Below, one piece after another: positions 47,249-56,713 of a DNA stretch of 64,000 nucleotides. The position numbers and the translations under genes are program-made. The first letter of the stretch is position 1, and every line of letters starts with the position of its first letter. The stretch is from an uncultured Mesonia sp. GTDB lineage: Bacteria > Bacteroidota > Bacteroidia > Flavobacteriales > Flavobacteriaceae. The notes under the pieces were generated by a model, which was given only the letters and a program-made list of their open reading frames with translations, made no database searches and was not told the DNA's origin. The stretch covers positions 1 to 64,000 of the forward strand of contig CANLVH010000011.1 of NCBI GenBank assembly GCA_947494545.1, in the 5' to 3' direction.

Positions 47249-48823
47249 TTAGTCTTTTTTTCTACGTTTTTTAAAGAAACTAAAAGCAATTGCTATAACT
47301 ACAGCAATAAGAAAATAAAAGAAGTAAGAAACCGGTTTGCCTTCGCCACCAACCGTTGTAAACAATCGTTCCCAACGTATTTTATCAAAAAAGCCCTCGC
47401 CGTTGCTGTCCCAACTCATCCAGATAAATACAGGTTTTCCTACAATATGATTTTGCGGTACAAAACCCCAATATCTACTATCTTCACTATTATGACGGTT
47501 ATCTCCCATCATAAAGTAATAGTTTTGTTTGAAAGTATATTGCTTTAATGGTTTTCCGTTAAGCTGAACTTGCTTTCCTTCAACAGTAATATTATTGTCA
47601 ATATTCATTTCCCTGCCTTCATAAACTTCTATTATTCGGCGGTAAAATGGTAGGGTTTCCGGGTTTATTTCTACGGTTTTTCCCTGCTGGGGAATATATA
47701 GCGGCCCTAGATTATCGGCATTCCAATTTACCAATTTACTGCTAGGAAATATTTGCGATTCGCTATTTCCTTCCGGATTGATAACTCGAGTAATAGATTT
47801 TACATTAGGATGGCTTTTAAAGTTTTTTACAGCTTCGTCACTCAACGCACTAAAATAATATTGACGATTTTCTTTATTTGCCCAGCCAACAGCACCGGTA
47901 ATATCGTATCTCTTATACAAATATCTTAAATCAAAACCTTGGCCTTTGCCTTCTACAATATAAGAATATTGTGGTTTTGCCCTTTCGGGAAGTTCTAATT
48001 GTTGGTTGTTTATGTGTATTTTACCATCTTTAATAGAAAGCGAATCACCGGGTAAACCTACAGCGCGTTTTACGTAATTAGATTTTTTGTCTATAGGTTT
48101 TATAAAACCTTTACCGGATTTGTCAAAAAACTTTTGCACGGTATCTACCGGCCAGTTAAATACCACAATATCGTTACGTTCTACTTCTTCAAAACCAGGA
48201 AATCTAAAATAGGGGAGTTGTGGCCAATTGGTATACGATTTTGTGTTAATAATAGGAATAGTGTCGTGCACCATAGGAAACGCGACCGTGGTTTGTGGCG
48301 CGCGAGCCCCATAATTTAATTTACTTACAAAGAGAAAATCACCCACTAAAAGCGTTTTCTCTAAAGAGGAAGTAGGAATAGTAAAAGGCTGCACAAAATA
48401 AGTATGAACAATAGTTGCAGCAACTACTGCAAATAAAATAGAACTTACCCACTCACCAACCTCTGTTCGTGGTTTTAAGCTTCTGTCTTCTATATAATTT
48501 ACTTCTGCAGCATAATTTAAATAATACAAATAAAAGCCAAGTGATAAAACGGCCAACCAAGTATCTATAACTTTATGTTTGCCAAAACTACGAGCAGTTT
48601 CTACCCAAATAACCGGAAACATGACAAGGTTTACAATTGGTACAAAAAGTAAGATCGTCCACCACCAGGGTCTGTTTATAATTTTCATTAAAACTACCGC
48701 GTTGTATACAGGAATTATTGCTTCCCAAGGTTTTCTACCTGCTTTTTTATAGAGTTTCCAAGTTCCTAAAAAATGAATAACTTGAATTAGGAAGAAAAAT
48801 AGAATCCATTGTGTGATTGTCAT
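47249..48823 (-). CDS. lepB: Signal peptidase I, long Bacteroidota form
   Basis: 524 residues. It cleaves Sec signal peptides at the inner membrane. The N-terminal 110 residues form a multi-span DUF5684-like region (WKLYKKAGRKPWEAIIPVYN). The catalytic serine is S153 (IPTSSLEKTLL) and the lysine K252 (NYVKRAVGLPGD). GDNRHNSEDSRYWG is box E. A long insertion of about 150 residues lies between the box containing K252 and box E. A C-terminal membrane anchor (about 500-518) ends KKRRKKD. It starts 32 bases after dapB. Confidence 0.96.
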   Translation of the reverse strand: MTITQWILFFFLIQVIHFLGTWKLYKKAGRKPWEAIIPVYNAVVLMKIINRPWWWTILLFVPIVNLVMFPVIWVETARSFGKHKVIDTWLAVLSLGFYLYYLNYAAEVNYIEDRSLKPRTEVGEWVSSILFAVVAATIVHTYFVQPFTIPTSSLEKTLLVGDFLFVSKLNYGARAPQTTVAFPMVHDTIPIINTKSYTNWPQLPYFRFPGFEEVERNDIVVFNWPVDTVQKFFDKSGKGFIKPIDKKSNYVKRAVGLPGDSLSIKDGKIHINNQQLELPERAKPQYSYIVEGKGQGFDLRYLYKRYDITGAVGWANKENRQYYFSALSDEAVKNFKSHPNVKSITRVINPEGNSESQIFPSSKLVNWNADNLGPLYIPQQGKTVEINPETLPFYRRIIEVYEGREMNIDNNITVEGKQVQLNGKPLKQYTFKQNYYFMMGDNRHNSEDSRYWGFVPQNHIVGKPVFIWMSWDSNGEGFFDKIRWERLFTTVGGEGKPVSYFFYFLIAVVIAIAFSFFKKRRKKD

Positions 48824-48855
48824 GCTAGTTTATTTTTATCGTGATGTTTTTTGAC

Positions 48856-49575
48856 TTAGAGTTCTTGCAAACCCAAAACGTCTTTCATCGTATAAATACC
48901 TTTTTTATTTTTTAAATATTCGGCAGCAATAACTGCGCCCAAAGCAAAGCCTTCTCGAGAATGTGCTTCATGTTTGATTTCTATTGTGTCTAATTGAGAT
49001 TGGTAAGCTACTGTATGAATACCAAAAACATTTGGCTCGCGTTTAGCTACAACCGGTAAGTTTTCTTCCCTTTTTTGTGGCATTTCTTCATACAATTTCC
49101 AATTTTTAAAATTGTTTTCTGCCAAAATATCTTCTGCTACGCTAATAGCAGTGCCGCTTGGTTTATCTGCTTTTTGGGTATGGTGCGTTTCTTCTATACC
49201 CGGATTATATTGCTCAAAATTTTTCATCATTTTGGCAAGTTGTTTATTTAGATGAAAAAATAAATTAACCCCTAAACTAAAGTTAGAAGCATAGATAAAG
49301 CCGGTTTCATTTTCTTTGCAGAGTTTTGTAGCTTCTTCATAATTATCTAACCAACCTGTAGTGCCAGAAACCACCGGAACAGCGTTCTTAAAACAGGCTT
49401 TAAGATTGGCAAATGCAGCCTGTGGAGTGCTAAATTCTATAGCGCAATCTGCTTTTTCCAAATCTTTTTTCTCGGGAGTACTGTCTAAACGGCAAACAAT
49501 CTCATGACCTCTGTCTATTGCAATTTTCTCGATTGTTTTTCCCATTTTGCCGTAGCCTAGAATTGCAATATTCAT
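48856..49575 (-). CDS. dapB: 4-hydroxy-tetrahydrodipicolinate reductase
   Basis: 239 residues. Second dedicated step of lysine/diaminopimelate synthesis. Rossmann motif GYGKMG (7-12), the active-site HHTQKADKPSGTA (H131, H132, K135) and SGTTGW. It is slightly short but complete. It is placed between DUF5683 and lepB in the parA-parB block. Confidence 0.96.
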   Translation of the reverse strand: MNIAILGYGKMGKTIEKIAIDRGHEIVCRLDSTPEKKDLEKADCAIEFSTPQAAFANLKACFKNAVPVVSGTTGWLDNYEEATKLCKENETGFIYASNFSLGVNLFFHLNKQLAKMMKNFEQYNPGIEETHHTQKADKPSGTAISVAEDILAENNFKNWKLYEEMPQKREENLPVVAKREPNVFGIHTVAYQSQLDTIEIKHEAHSREGFALGAVIAAEYLKNKKGIYTMKDVLGLQEL

Positions 49576-49579
49576 CTTT

Positions 49580-50164
49580 TTATAATTTTAGTTTAAACAC
49601 TAAACCGTAATTGGCGCTGCCGGAAATTTCGTCAAACTCCATATTTGGTTTAAATGATAAATCTTCGCTTACGTTAAATTGGCTTAGGTGCGCATCTACG
49701 TTTGCTTCAATAATATTAAGTACATATATACCCACTGTAATAAGTATAGACAATTCTTTATTGCGTCTAAATTGCTTTTGTGCTTCTATTAGAGATTTGG
49801 TGGACAAAACGCCCATAAATTCGTCGTCTTCGTAACCGGCCAATCTGCGTTTATAAGCATCGCGGTAACGGTGATACTCGTTATTGTTGTCTATAACAAA
49901 GTAAACTCCTGCTCCCAAAGCGCCATATACCAAAGGTATTTTCCAGTAACTACCATTATAAGCTTGTCCTAAGCCGGGTAAAACAGCCGAATAAAATGCA
50001 GCTTTTGCCGGAGATAAAGGATTGTAGGCTTCTCTTTGCTGAAGTTTTTCGGGTGTTGTGCTTTTTTGGTCCTTAACCACCAACGTATCCTGTTCTTGAC
50101 TAAATAAAGAAGAGCAGGAAAAAATCAGAAAAATAATTGCTAGCAGCTTATTGTTCACCTTCAA
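49580..50164 (-). CDS. DUF5683 membrane protein
   Basis: 194 residues. Signal peptide (about 1-22), then the DUF5683 core PLSPAKAAFYSAVLPGLGQAYNGSYWKIP and two hydrophobic segments (about 78-95, 138-155). Function unknown; conserved between parB and dapB in this group. The start overlaps the parB 3' end by 17 bases, so translation is coupled. Confidence 0.88.
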   Translation of the reverse strand: MKVNNKLLAIIFLIFSCSSLFSQEQDTLVVKDQKSTTPEKLQQREAYNPLSPAKAAFYSAVLPGLGQAYNGSYWKIPLVYGALGAGVYFVIDNNNEYHRYRDAYKRRLAGYEDDEFMGVLSTKSLIEAQKQFRRNKELSILITVGIYVLNIIEANVDAHLSQFNVSEDLSFKPNMEFDEISGSANYGLVFKLKL

Positions 50165-51050
50165 TCAAGTTTTTTAAGCGTCTAAAATCTTCTTCCGAAG
50201 AAAACGGAATAATCACTTTTCCATTTCCTTTTTTATTTACTTTCACATCTACTTTTGCTCCAAAGTAGTTAGAAAAATCCTTTTGTGCTTTATTAAAGGT
50301 TTTAGTATTGGTAGAAGTAGTTTCTTTTTTAGTAGCCTCTTTTTTTTGCTGTATAGAGCGAACTAGTTTTTCGGTTTCCCGAACAGAAAGTGCGTTGGCA
50401 ATTACCTTTTCGTAAACAGAAAGTTGGTCTTCTAAATTTTCTATATTAATAAGTGCGCGACCGTGCCCCATACTTAAGAAACCATCGCGCATACCGGTTT
50501 GTATGATTGGGTCTAGTTTTAAAAGTCTTAAATAGTTGGCAATGGTAGAGCGGTTTTTGCCTATACGCTCGCTCATTTGCTCTTGGGTTAAATCTATTTC
50601 GTCTAACAAACGTTGGTATGATAAAGCAATTTCTATAGGATCTAAATCTTGGCGCTGAATGTTTTCTACCAAGGCCATTTCTAACGATTCTTGATCGTTT
50701 GCAATACGAATATACGCCGGGATAGTTTTTAAGCCAACCAATTTAGAAGCGCGATACCGCCGCTCTCCCGATACTAATTGGTATTTATTAAAATCTATTT
50801 TTCTTACGGTAATAGGTTGTATAACGCCAAGTTCTTTTATAGAGGAAGCTAATTCTTGTAAAGCTTCTTCATTAAAACTGGTACGCGGTTGAAATGGATT
50901 TACTTCTATTGCTTCTATCTCCAGTTCTACAATATTGCCTACTACTTTATCGGCGTTTTTATCTTTGGCAGATTGTATGTCGTTGTCGGGATCCTTCAGT
51001 AAAGCCGATAATCCGCGACCTAATGCTTGTTTTTTTGTTGCCTTCGCCAT
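50148..51050 (-). CDS. parB: Chromosome-partitioning protein ParB
   Basis: 300 residues. CTP-dependent DNA clamp that loads at parS. It has the N-terminal NPFQPRTSFNEEALQELA, the CTP-binding GERRYRA motif, a helix-turn-helix (TQEQMSERIGKNRSTIANYL) and a C-terminal dimer domain. No complete parS palindrome was seen in the window. It lies five bases after parA. Confidence 0.97.
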   Translation of the reverse strand: MAKATKKQALGRGLSALLKDPDNDIQSAKDKNADKVVGNIVELEIEAIEVNPFQPRTSFNEEALQELASSIKELGVIQPITVRKIDFNKYQLVSGERRYRASKLVGLKTIPAYIRIANDQESLEMALVENIQRQDLDPIEIALSYQRLLDEIDLTQEQMSERIGKNRSTIANYLRLLKLDPIIQTGMRDGFLSMGHGRALINIENLEDQLSVYEKVIANALSVRETEKLVRSIQQKKEATKKETTSTNTKTFNKAQKDFSNYFGAKVDVKVNKKGNGKVIIPFSSEEDFRRLKNLIEGEQ

Positions 51051-51055
51051 AATTC

Positions 51056-51820
51056 CTACTTGTTTTTCTTGATAATTTCTTCTGCCAAACTTAAATAATT
51101 ACTGGCTCCTCTGCTTGCTGCATCATAATTAATAATGCTTTCTCCATAACTTGGCGCTTCGCTTAACCTCACATTACGTTGTATAATAGTTTCAAAAACC
51201 ATTTGATCAAAATGTTTTTTTACTTCGTCTACCACTTGGTTAGAAAGACGCAACCTAGAATCGTACATAGTAAGCAACAAGCCTTCTATATCTAATTTTT
51301 GGTTATGTAATTTTTGCACACTTTTAATGGTGTTTAAAAGTTTCCCTAAACCTTCTAGTGCAAAATATTCACATTGTATAGGTATTACAACAGAGTCTGC
51401 AGCTGTAAGTGCGTTTAAGGTTAGCAAACCTAAAGAAGGCGCGCAATCTATCAAAATAAAATCGTATAAATCCCGCAACTCTTTTACAGCATTGCGTAGC
51501 ATAGATTCTCTTTTATCTTGGTCTACCAATTCTATTTCTATAGCAACAAGATCTATGTGTGCCGGTATTATATCTACATTAGGAGAATTGGTAGAGAGAA
51601 TGGCATCTTGTGCTTTTTGGGTGTGCTCCAGTAATTGGTAGGTACCCAATTCTACATTTTCTACATCAATTCCCAATCCGGAGGTTGCATTGGCCTGCGG
51701 ATCTGCGTCTATTAGTAAAACTTTCTTTTCTAAAACCCCTAAGGATGCGGCCAGATTTACGGAAGTAGTTGTTTTGCCTACCCCTCCTTTTTGATTAGCA
51801 ATTGCAATGATTTTACCCAT
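51056..51820 (-). CDS. parA: Chromosome-partitioning ATPase ParA (Soj)
   Basis: 254 residues. Deviant Walker A KGGVGKTT (11-18), Walker B-like DADPQANAT, and IDCAPSLGLLTLNAL. It forms the parAB pair that moves origin regions. First gene of the six-gene minus-strand block; no perfect TAnnTTTG box was found upstream. Confidence 0.97.
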   Translation of the reverse strand: MGKIIAIANQKGGVGKTTTSVNLAASLGVLEKKVLLIDADPQANATSGLGIDVENVELGTYQLLEHTQKAQDAILSTNSPNVDIIPAHIDLVAIEIELVDQDKRESMLRNAVKELRDLYDFILIDCAPSLGLLTLNALTAADSVVIPIQCEYFALEGLGKLLNTIKSVQKLHNQKLDIEGLLLTMYDSRLRLSNQVVDEVKKHFDQMVFETIIQRNVRLSEAPSYGESIINYDAASRGASNYLSLAEEIIKKNK

Positions 51821-51901
51821 TAAGCTTGATTAAATTTTTGAGAGTAAAAATACAATTAATTATTCCAATTGAAAACCCAATTTATCAACAGCTTTATCAA
51901 C

Positions 51902-52783
51902 TTATTTTTTTCTTCTTTTTTTAACCATTTCTTCCAGCTCATCCCACATTTCTTCCGGCAAATCTTCCAGTAAATTAAACTGTCCGGCACCTTTTAGCCA
52001 TTCGCCACCGTCTATGGTAATTACTTCACCATTAATGTAAGCGGCATAGTCAGAAATTAAATAGGCTGCTAAGTTGGCTAACTCTTGGTGTTCTCCTACC
52101 CGTTGTAACGGAACTTTTTTGGCTAAATCAAATTTATCTTTTAAATCGCCCGGTAAAAGTCTATCCCAAGCGCCTTTTGTAGGGAATGGTCCCGGTGCAA
52201 TTGCGTTAAAACGTATGCCATATTTAGCCCACTCAACAGCTAAACTTCGTGTTAATGCTAAAACTCCCGCCTTTGCAGTTGCAGATGGTACTACATAAGC
52301 AGAGCCCGTCCAAGCGTAGGTAGTTACAATATTCAATACAGTTTTGTTTTCTTCTTTATTATCTATCCAATGTTTTCCAAAAGCTAAAGTGCAGTTTTTA
52401 CTACCTTTTAAAACAATATCTATAATGGTATCAAAAGCGCTTGCAGAAAGTCTTTCTGTAGGAAAAATAAAGTTGCCTGCGGCATTATTGAGTAAAACAT
52501 CTACGCTTCCCATTTTTTCTACAGCTTGGTCGCGCATTTTTTCTACTTCTTCATAATTTCTAACATCACAAGCAATAGGAAAACATTTTCCGCCGGTAGC
52601 TTCTTCCAGTTCTTTAGCGGCTTTTTCTAGTTTTTCTAAATTGCGAGAGGTTATTACCACTTTAGCACCCAATTCTAAAAAATATTGTGTCATAGATTTG
52701 CCTAAGCCGCTACCACCACCGGTTACCACGATGTTTTTAGATTTTAAGGCATTGTTTTGCAATAAAGATTTTGTATATTCCAT
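51902..52783 (-). CDS. Short-chain dehydrogenase, 2,4-dienoyl-CoA reductase-like
   Basis: 293 residues from ATG 52783; a longer frame extends 36 codons upstream without support. Rossmann TGGGSGLGKSM, then NAAGNFIFPTERLS, TTYAWTGSAYVVPSATAKAG (partly quoted catalytic region) and GPFPTKGAWDRL. These closely resemble the mitochondrial DECR1-type 2,4-dienoyl-CoA reductase, so a role in unsaturated fatty-acid beta-oxidation is likely. It is divergent from nirK. Confidence 0.9.
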   Translation of the reverse strand: MEYTKSLLQNNALKSKNIVVTGGGSGLGKSMTQYFLELGAKVVITSRNLEKLEKAAKELEEATGGKCFPIACDVRNYEEVEKMRDQAVEKMGSVDVLLNNAAGNFIFPTERLSASAFDTIIDIVLKGSKNCTLAFGKHWIDNKEENKTVLNIVTTYAWTGSAYVVPSATAKAGVLALTRSLAVEWAKYGIRFNAIAPGPFPTKGAWDRLLPGDLKDKFDLAKKVPLQRVGEHQELANLAAYLISDYAAYINGEVITIDGGEWLKGAGQFNLLEDLPEEMWDELEEMVKKRRKK

Positions 52784-52897
52784 CTTTTTTAAGGTAAAGG
52801 TAGGATTTTTGTTTATAAAATGACGGATTTTACGAAAGTAAGTTACTGCCAAAAAAATGTTACGAAATGTAGCATATATGACAATCCTCATAATTCA

Positions 52898-52909
52898 GAC
52901 AATATTGTC
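52898..52909. promoter_or_regulatory. Perfect 12-base palindrome GACAATATTGTC at the nirK promoter
   Basis: The palindrome lies four bases upstream of the nirK -7 element TATATTTG (52914-52921). A second imperfect inverted repeat, TGTTAC-N5-GTAGCA, is at 52858-52874. The position fits an operator for a nitrosative or oxygen-responsive regulator, but neither sequence matches a consensus I can name with confidence. Confidence 0.5.
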
Positions 52910-52913
52910 CTAT

Positions 52914-52921
52914 TATATTTG
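52914..52921 (+). promoter_or_regulatory. -7 element TATATTTG of nirK
   Basis: A perfect TAnnTTTG match 36 bases upstream of the ATG at 52958. Confidence 0.6.
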
Positions 52922-52957
52922 TACCAGTATTTTACGTTAATCAATAAATTATTTAAT

Positions 52958-54427
52958 ATGGGCACACCAAAACTTTTTAGCACACCTTTTAAAGCTATTA
53001 TGCTTTTTTCTTTTTTCGCATTTACAGTAGCTTGTAAATCGGATAAATCCAATGATAAGTCTTATACAAATCCAGAAGACATAAAAGTAGATTTAGAAAT
53101 GCAGGCAGAATTAACTGCTCCGCCACACGTTCCAAAACCAACTGCAGATAGAAAAGCAAAACGCTTGGTTGTAGATATGGAAATTTTAGAAGAAACCGGC
53201 ACAATGACAGATGGGGTAGATTATGTATATTGGACGTTTGACGGTACCGTTCCTGGTAGCTTTATCAGAACCAAAATTGGAGACGAAATAGAGTTTCACT
53301 TAAAAAATCACCCAGACAATAAATTACCGCATAATATAGATTTACACGCGGTGAACGGTCCGGGTGGTGGCGCAGTTTCTTCTTTTGTAGCTCCCGGACA
53401 CGAAATTGTTTTCTCTTTTAAAGTTCTTAACCCAGGTTTATATGTATATCACTGTGCAACAGCACCGGTTGGTATGCACATTGCAAACGGTATGTACGGG
53501 TTAATATTGGTAGAGCCGGAAGAAGGTTTAGAACCTGTAGATCGCGAATATTACATTATGCAAGGAGATTTTTATACAAAAGGAGATTTTGGAGAACCAG
53601 GATTACAACCTTTTGATATGAAAAAAGCCATTGAAGAAGACGCAGATTATGTAGTATTTAACGGGAAAGTTGGCTCTATGACGGGAGAAAATGCTTTGCC
53701 GGCAAAAGTTGGCGAAACCGTACGATTATATGTTGGTAATGGTGGACCAAACTTGGTTTCCAGTTTTCACGTTATTGGCGAAATCTTTGACAAGGTACAC
53801 GTAGAAGGAGGAGATTTAATAAATGAAAATGTACAAACTACCCTTATTCCGGCAGGTGGCGCAGCCATTGTAGAATTTAAAATAGACGCTCCGGGAGAAT
53901 ATATCTTAGTAGACCACTCTATATTTAGAGCCTTTAACAAAGGAGCACTGGCGCAAATACAAGCAACCGGAAGAGATAACGAAAAAGTGTACGCCGGTAC
54001 TATTCAAGAAGGAGTTTATTTGCCAGAAGGTGGTTCTATTCAAGAAATGCCGGTAGACGAAGAAGCGGTAGAAAGATCTAAGCCACCTAAAGTATTATCT
54101 TTAGACCAGAAATTAGAATTAGGAAAAACCGTTTACGGAAGAACGTGTTTTGCTTGTCACCAATCAGAAGGACAAGGTATACCTAATGCTTTCCCTCCTT
54201 TGGCTAACGCAGATTATTTAAATGCAGACGTAGAGCGAGCTATAGATATTGTATTACACGGTAAAACCGGTGAGATTACCGTTAACGGCGAAACCTATAA
54301 CAGTGTTATGACCGCTCAAAACTTAAGCGACAGAGAAGCTGCAGCCGTATTAACCTATGTTTACAACAATTGGGATAATAACGGAACTGAAGTTACCGAA
54401 GAAATGGTAAAAGCTCGTCGTAAATAA
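52958..54427 (+). CDS. nirK: Copper nitrite reductase fused to cytochrome c (lipoprotein)
   Basis: 489 residues from ATG 52958; this start gives a clean lipoprotein signal (FTVACKS, Cys 26), whereas a frame 46 codons longer does not. It reduces nitrite to nitric oxide. The cupredoxin pair is AniA-like. Type 1 copper ligands are H125, C166, H174 and M179. Type 2 ligands are H130, H165 and the His in LVDHSIF, with catalytic D128 (PHNIDLH) and the His of SSFHVIGE. The C-terminal 100 residues are a class I cytochrome c domain with heme motif CFACH. nirV and SCO genes follow. Confidence 0.96.
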   Translation: MGTPKLFSTPFKAIMLFSFFAFTVACKSDKSNDKSYTNPEDIKVDLEMQAELTAPPHVPKPTADRKAKRLVVDMEILEETGTMTDGVDYVYWTFDGTVPGSFIRTKIGDEIEFHLKNHPDNKLPHNIDLHAVNGPGGGAVSSFVAPGHEIVFSFKVLNPGLYVYHCATAPVGMHIANGMYGLILVEPEEGLEPVDREYYIMQGDFYTKGDFGEPGLQPFDMKKAIEEDADYVVFNGKVGSMTGENALPAKVGETVRLYVGNGGPNLVSSFHVIGEIFDKVHVEGGDLINENVQTTLIPAGGAAIVEFKIDAPGEYILVDHSIFRAFNKGALAQIQATGRDNEKVYAGTIQEGVYLPEGGSIQEMPVDEEAVERSKPPKVLSLDQKLELGKTVYGRTCFACHQSEGQGIPNAFPPLANADYLNADVERAIDIVLHGKTGEITVNGETYNSVMTAQNLSDREAAAVLTYVYNNWDNNGTEVTEEMVKARRK

Positions 54428-54470
54428 TAAATTAAAGTAAGTAAAGTAATAACTATAAATTATAAAAGCC

Positions 54471-55268
54471 ATGTTTTTCAAGAATGCAGTAGGGTGTTTG
54501 GTTTTAATTGTTTCATTTTTGGCACATGCTCAAAAGGAAAGCATGGCTATTATAGAAAAAGGTAGTTACGTTCCACTTTACGGAAGAGACTCCGTTCAAG
54601 TAGATGTAGAGCAATTTGCAATAGACGTTTACCCGGTTACCAATGCAGATTTTAAAGAATTTGTAAAAGAATATCCGGAGTGGAGAAAATCTAATGTAAA
54701 AGCTTTATTTGCAGACTCTAATTACCTTAGACATTGGAAAAATGATTTGCAGCTTAAGGAAGAAGAACTACCCAACGCACCGGTTACCAATGTATCTTAT
54801 TTTGCTGCAAAAAAATATTGCGAGTGTCAAGGCAAACGTTTACCAACTTTAGACGAGTGGGAATATGTGGCTATGGCAGATGAAAATACACCAGATGCCC
54901 GCATAAAAGATGCCTATAATGAGTTTATTTTAAGCTGGTACGAAAAACCTGCTACTTTTAATAACGAGATAGGCAGTACGTTTAAAAACTATTGGGGCGT
55001 TTACGATATGCACGGTTTAGTATGGGAGTGGACTTCAGACTTTAATTCGGTTTTAATCTCCGGAGAATCTCGAAGAGATGTAGATGAAGACAACAATCTT
55101 TTTTGCGGTAGTGCAGCCATTGGCTCTTCAGATTTAATGAATTATGCAGCCTTTATGCGCTACGCTTTCCGCGGAAGCATAAAAGCAAATTATGCTATGC
55201 GAACCTTAGGTTTTAGATGTGCAGAAACAATTGACAAATCAACAGAAGAAAAAAATGAAAACTTATAA
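54471..55268 (+). CDS. nirV: NirV-like formylglycine-generating-enzyme-fold protein
   Basis: 265 residues. A signal peptide (cleaved near AHAQ, residue 21) precedes an FGE-sulfatase/SUMF1 domain: FAIDVYPVTNADFKEFV, APVTNVSYFAAKKYCECQGKRLPTLDEWEY, DMHGLVWEWTSDF and LGFRCA. NirV is the name for such proteins beside nirK; its role is unknown. It begins 43 bases after nirK and overlaps the SCO gene by 14 bases. Confidence 0.88.
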   Translation: MFFKNAVGCLVLIVSFLAHAQKESMAIIEKGSYVPLYGRDSVQVDVEQFAIDVYPVTNADFKEFVKEYPEWRKSNVKALFADSNYLRHWKNDLQLKEEELPNAPVTNVSYFAAKKYCECQGKRLPTLDEWEYVAMADENTPDARIKDAYNEFILSWYEKPATFNNEIGSTFKNYWGVYDMHGLVWEWTSDFNSVLISGESRRDVDEDNNLFCGSAAIGSSDLMNYAAFMRYAFRGSIKANYAMRTLGFRCAETIDKSTEEKNENL

Positions 55269-55875
55269 CTATTTACTAATCGTTCTTTTATTAAGTCTAT
55301 TTGCGTGCAAAACCGAAGGAGAAAAAGACGTCTCTGAGAACACCACGCCAAAACCTGAAGTAGAAGAAACCACAGACGAGTTACCCGGTCTATCTATTTA
55401 TAATTTGCCTACTACTTGGACAAACCAAGATGGGGAAGAAATACAGCTAGAAGATTTAAAAGGAGATGTTTTGGTAATGGTTATGATTTATACTTCCTGC
55501 AAAGCCGCTTGCCCACGGTTAGTAGCAGATATGCGTAATATTCATAAAAAAGTATCAGACAAAGCTAACAAAAACACCAAATACGTATTTGTAAGTATAG
55601 ATCCGGAGACAGATACGCCAGAGCGTCTTAAAGCTTTCGCGGAAGAAAATGAAATGGATAGTGATGAGTATTTGTTTTTACGTGGTACAAAAGAAGACAC
55701 TCGGGAATTTGCCGCAGTTTTGGCGGTGAGTTATAAAAGTATTTCGCCTATAGATTTTTCGCACTCTAATATTATTAGTGTGTTTGATCAGCAAGGCGTT
55801 ATGCAACACCAAAAAGAAGGCTTAGGAGAAGACGATTCTAAAACCGTAAAAGCAATTGAAGATTTAGCTAACTAA
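55255..55875 (+). CDS. SCO1/SenC-type copper chaperone lipoprotein
   Basis: 206 residues from ATG 55255. Lipobox LFACKTE (Cys 18), a Pro/Glu linker, then a thioredoxin-like SCO domain with CxxxC (C82, C86 in YTSCKAACP), SIDPETDTPE and the copper-ligand histidine in FSHSN. SCO proteins deliver copper to CuA or other copper enzymes. The overlap with nirV suggests it serves NirK maturation. Confidence 0.92.
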   Translation: MKTYNYLLIVLLLSLFACKTEGEKDVSENTTPKPEVEETTDELPGLSIYNLPTTWTNQDGEEIQLEDLKGDVLVMVMIYTSCKAACPRLVADMRNIHKKVSDKANKNTKYVFVSIDPETDTPERLKAFAEENEMDSDEYLFLRGTKEDTREFAAVLAVSYKSISPIDFSHSNIISVFDQQGVMQHQKEGLGEDDSKTVKAIEDLAN

Positions 55876-55891
55876 TTAAAGTTTTCGCGGC

Positions 55892-56668
55892 TTAAGATTT
55901 TTTAGCAGCTTCTTGTTTGTTTTTTCTAGCTTGGTCTTCTACCTCACGCGCTTTAGATAAAGCACTTGCTACCAAACCCGCAGGAATGGTTACAATGCCT
56001 ACACCAATAAGTAAAATAAAAAAAGTAAAAACTTTTCCACCGGCGGTTATGGGGTAAACATCTCCATAACCAACTGTGGTTAAGGTAACAATTGCCCACC
56101 AACCACTATGTAAGATAGAAGAAAAATTTTCTGGTTGGGCTTTATGTTCAAAAAAATAAATTCCTGCCGAGGAGAGAAAAATAAAAATAAAGGTTACTAG
56201 TAGAAAAAGTATCACTTCTTCTTTAACTATTCTGGCAGCTAGGTTAAAACGGTTTAAAGCTTTGTTATATCGCACCAGTTTTAAAGCTCTAAAAACGCGA
56301 AATATTCTAAAGGCTCGTAACGCTCTAAAATCGTAAAACGTGTTTAGATAAAAAGGAAAAATAGCGATAAAGTCTACCAAACCGTAAAAACTAAAAATAT
56401 ATTTAAACGGATTTCTAGCTACATAAATACGTAAAAGATATTCTATAGAAAACACGATTACACAGAAATATTCGAAGCTTTTTAAAAGAATTTTTATTTC
56501 TGCTGAGTTGCCGGGTAAAGTTTCTATCGTAAACGAAATAAGGGATAGAATAATTAAAGCCTGAATAAAATAATCAAATATTCTACCTTTTTTGCTGGCA
56601 TTATTTTCTACAATGTCACGTAATTTAGACCGCACGATAATTATTTTTTGGCCAAGCTTTATACACAA
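55892..56668 (-). CDS. Voltage-gated-type potassium channel / ion transporter
   Basis: 258 residues, six membrane spans. An S4-like segment with arginines every third residue (about R115, R118, R121, R124, R127) is followed by the K+ selectivity filter TTVGYGD (197-203). The start is uncertain: the frame opens with TTG and a GTG lies 11 codons in, with no nearby ATG. It converges with the SCO gene with 16 bases between. Confidence 0.9.
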   Translation of the reverse strand: MCIKLGQKIIIVRSKLRDIVENNASKKGRIFDYFIQALIILSLISFTIETLPGNSAEIKILLKSFEYFCVIVFSIEYLLRIYVARNPFKYIFSFYGLVDFIAIFPFYLNTFYDFRALRAFRIFRVFRALKLVRYNKALNRFNLAARIVKEEVILFLLVTFIFIFLSSAGIYFFEHKAQPENFSSILHSGWWAIVTLTTVGYGDVYPITAGGKVFTFFILLIGVGIVTIPAGLVASALSKAREVEDQARKNKQEAAKKS

Positions 56669-56713
56669 ACCTTGGTTTTTAATATTTAAACTTGTTTAGT
56701 AGGTGTACAAAAA

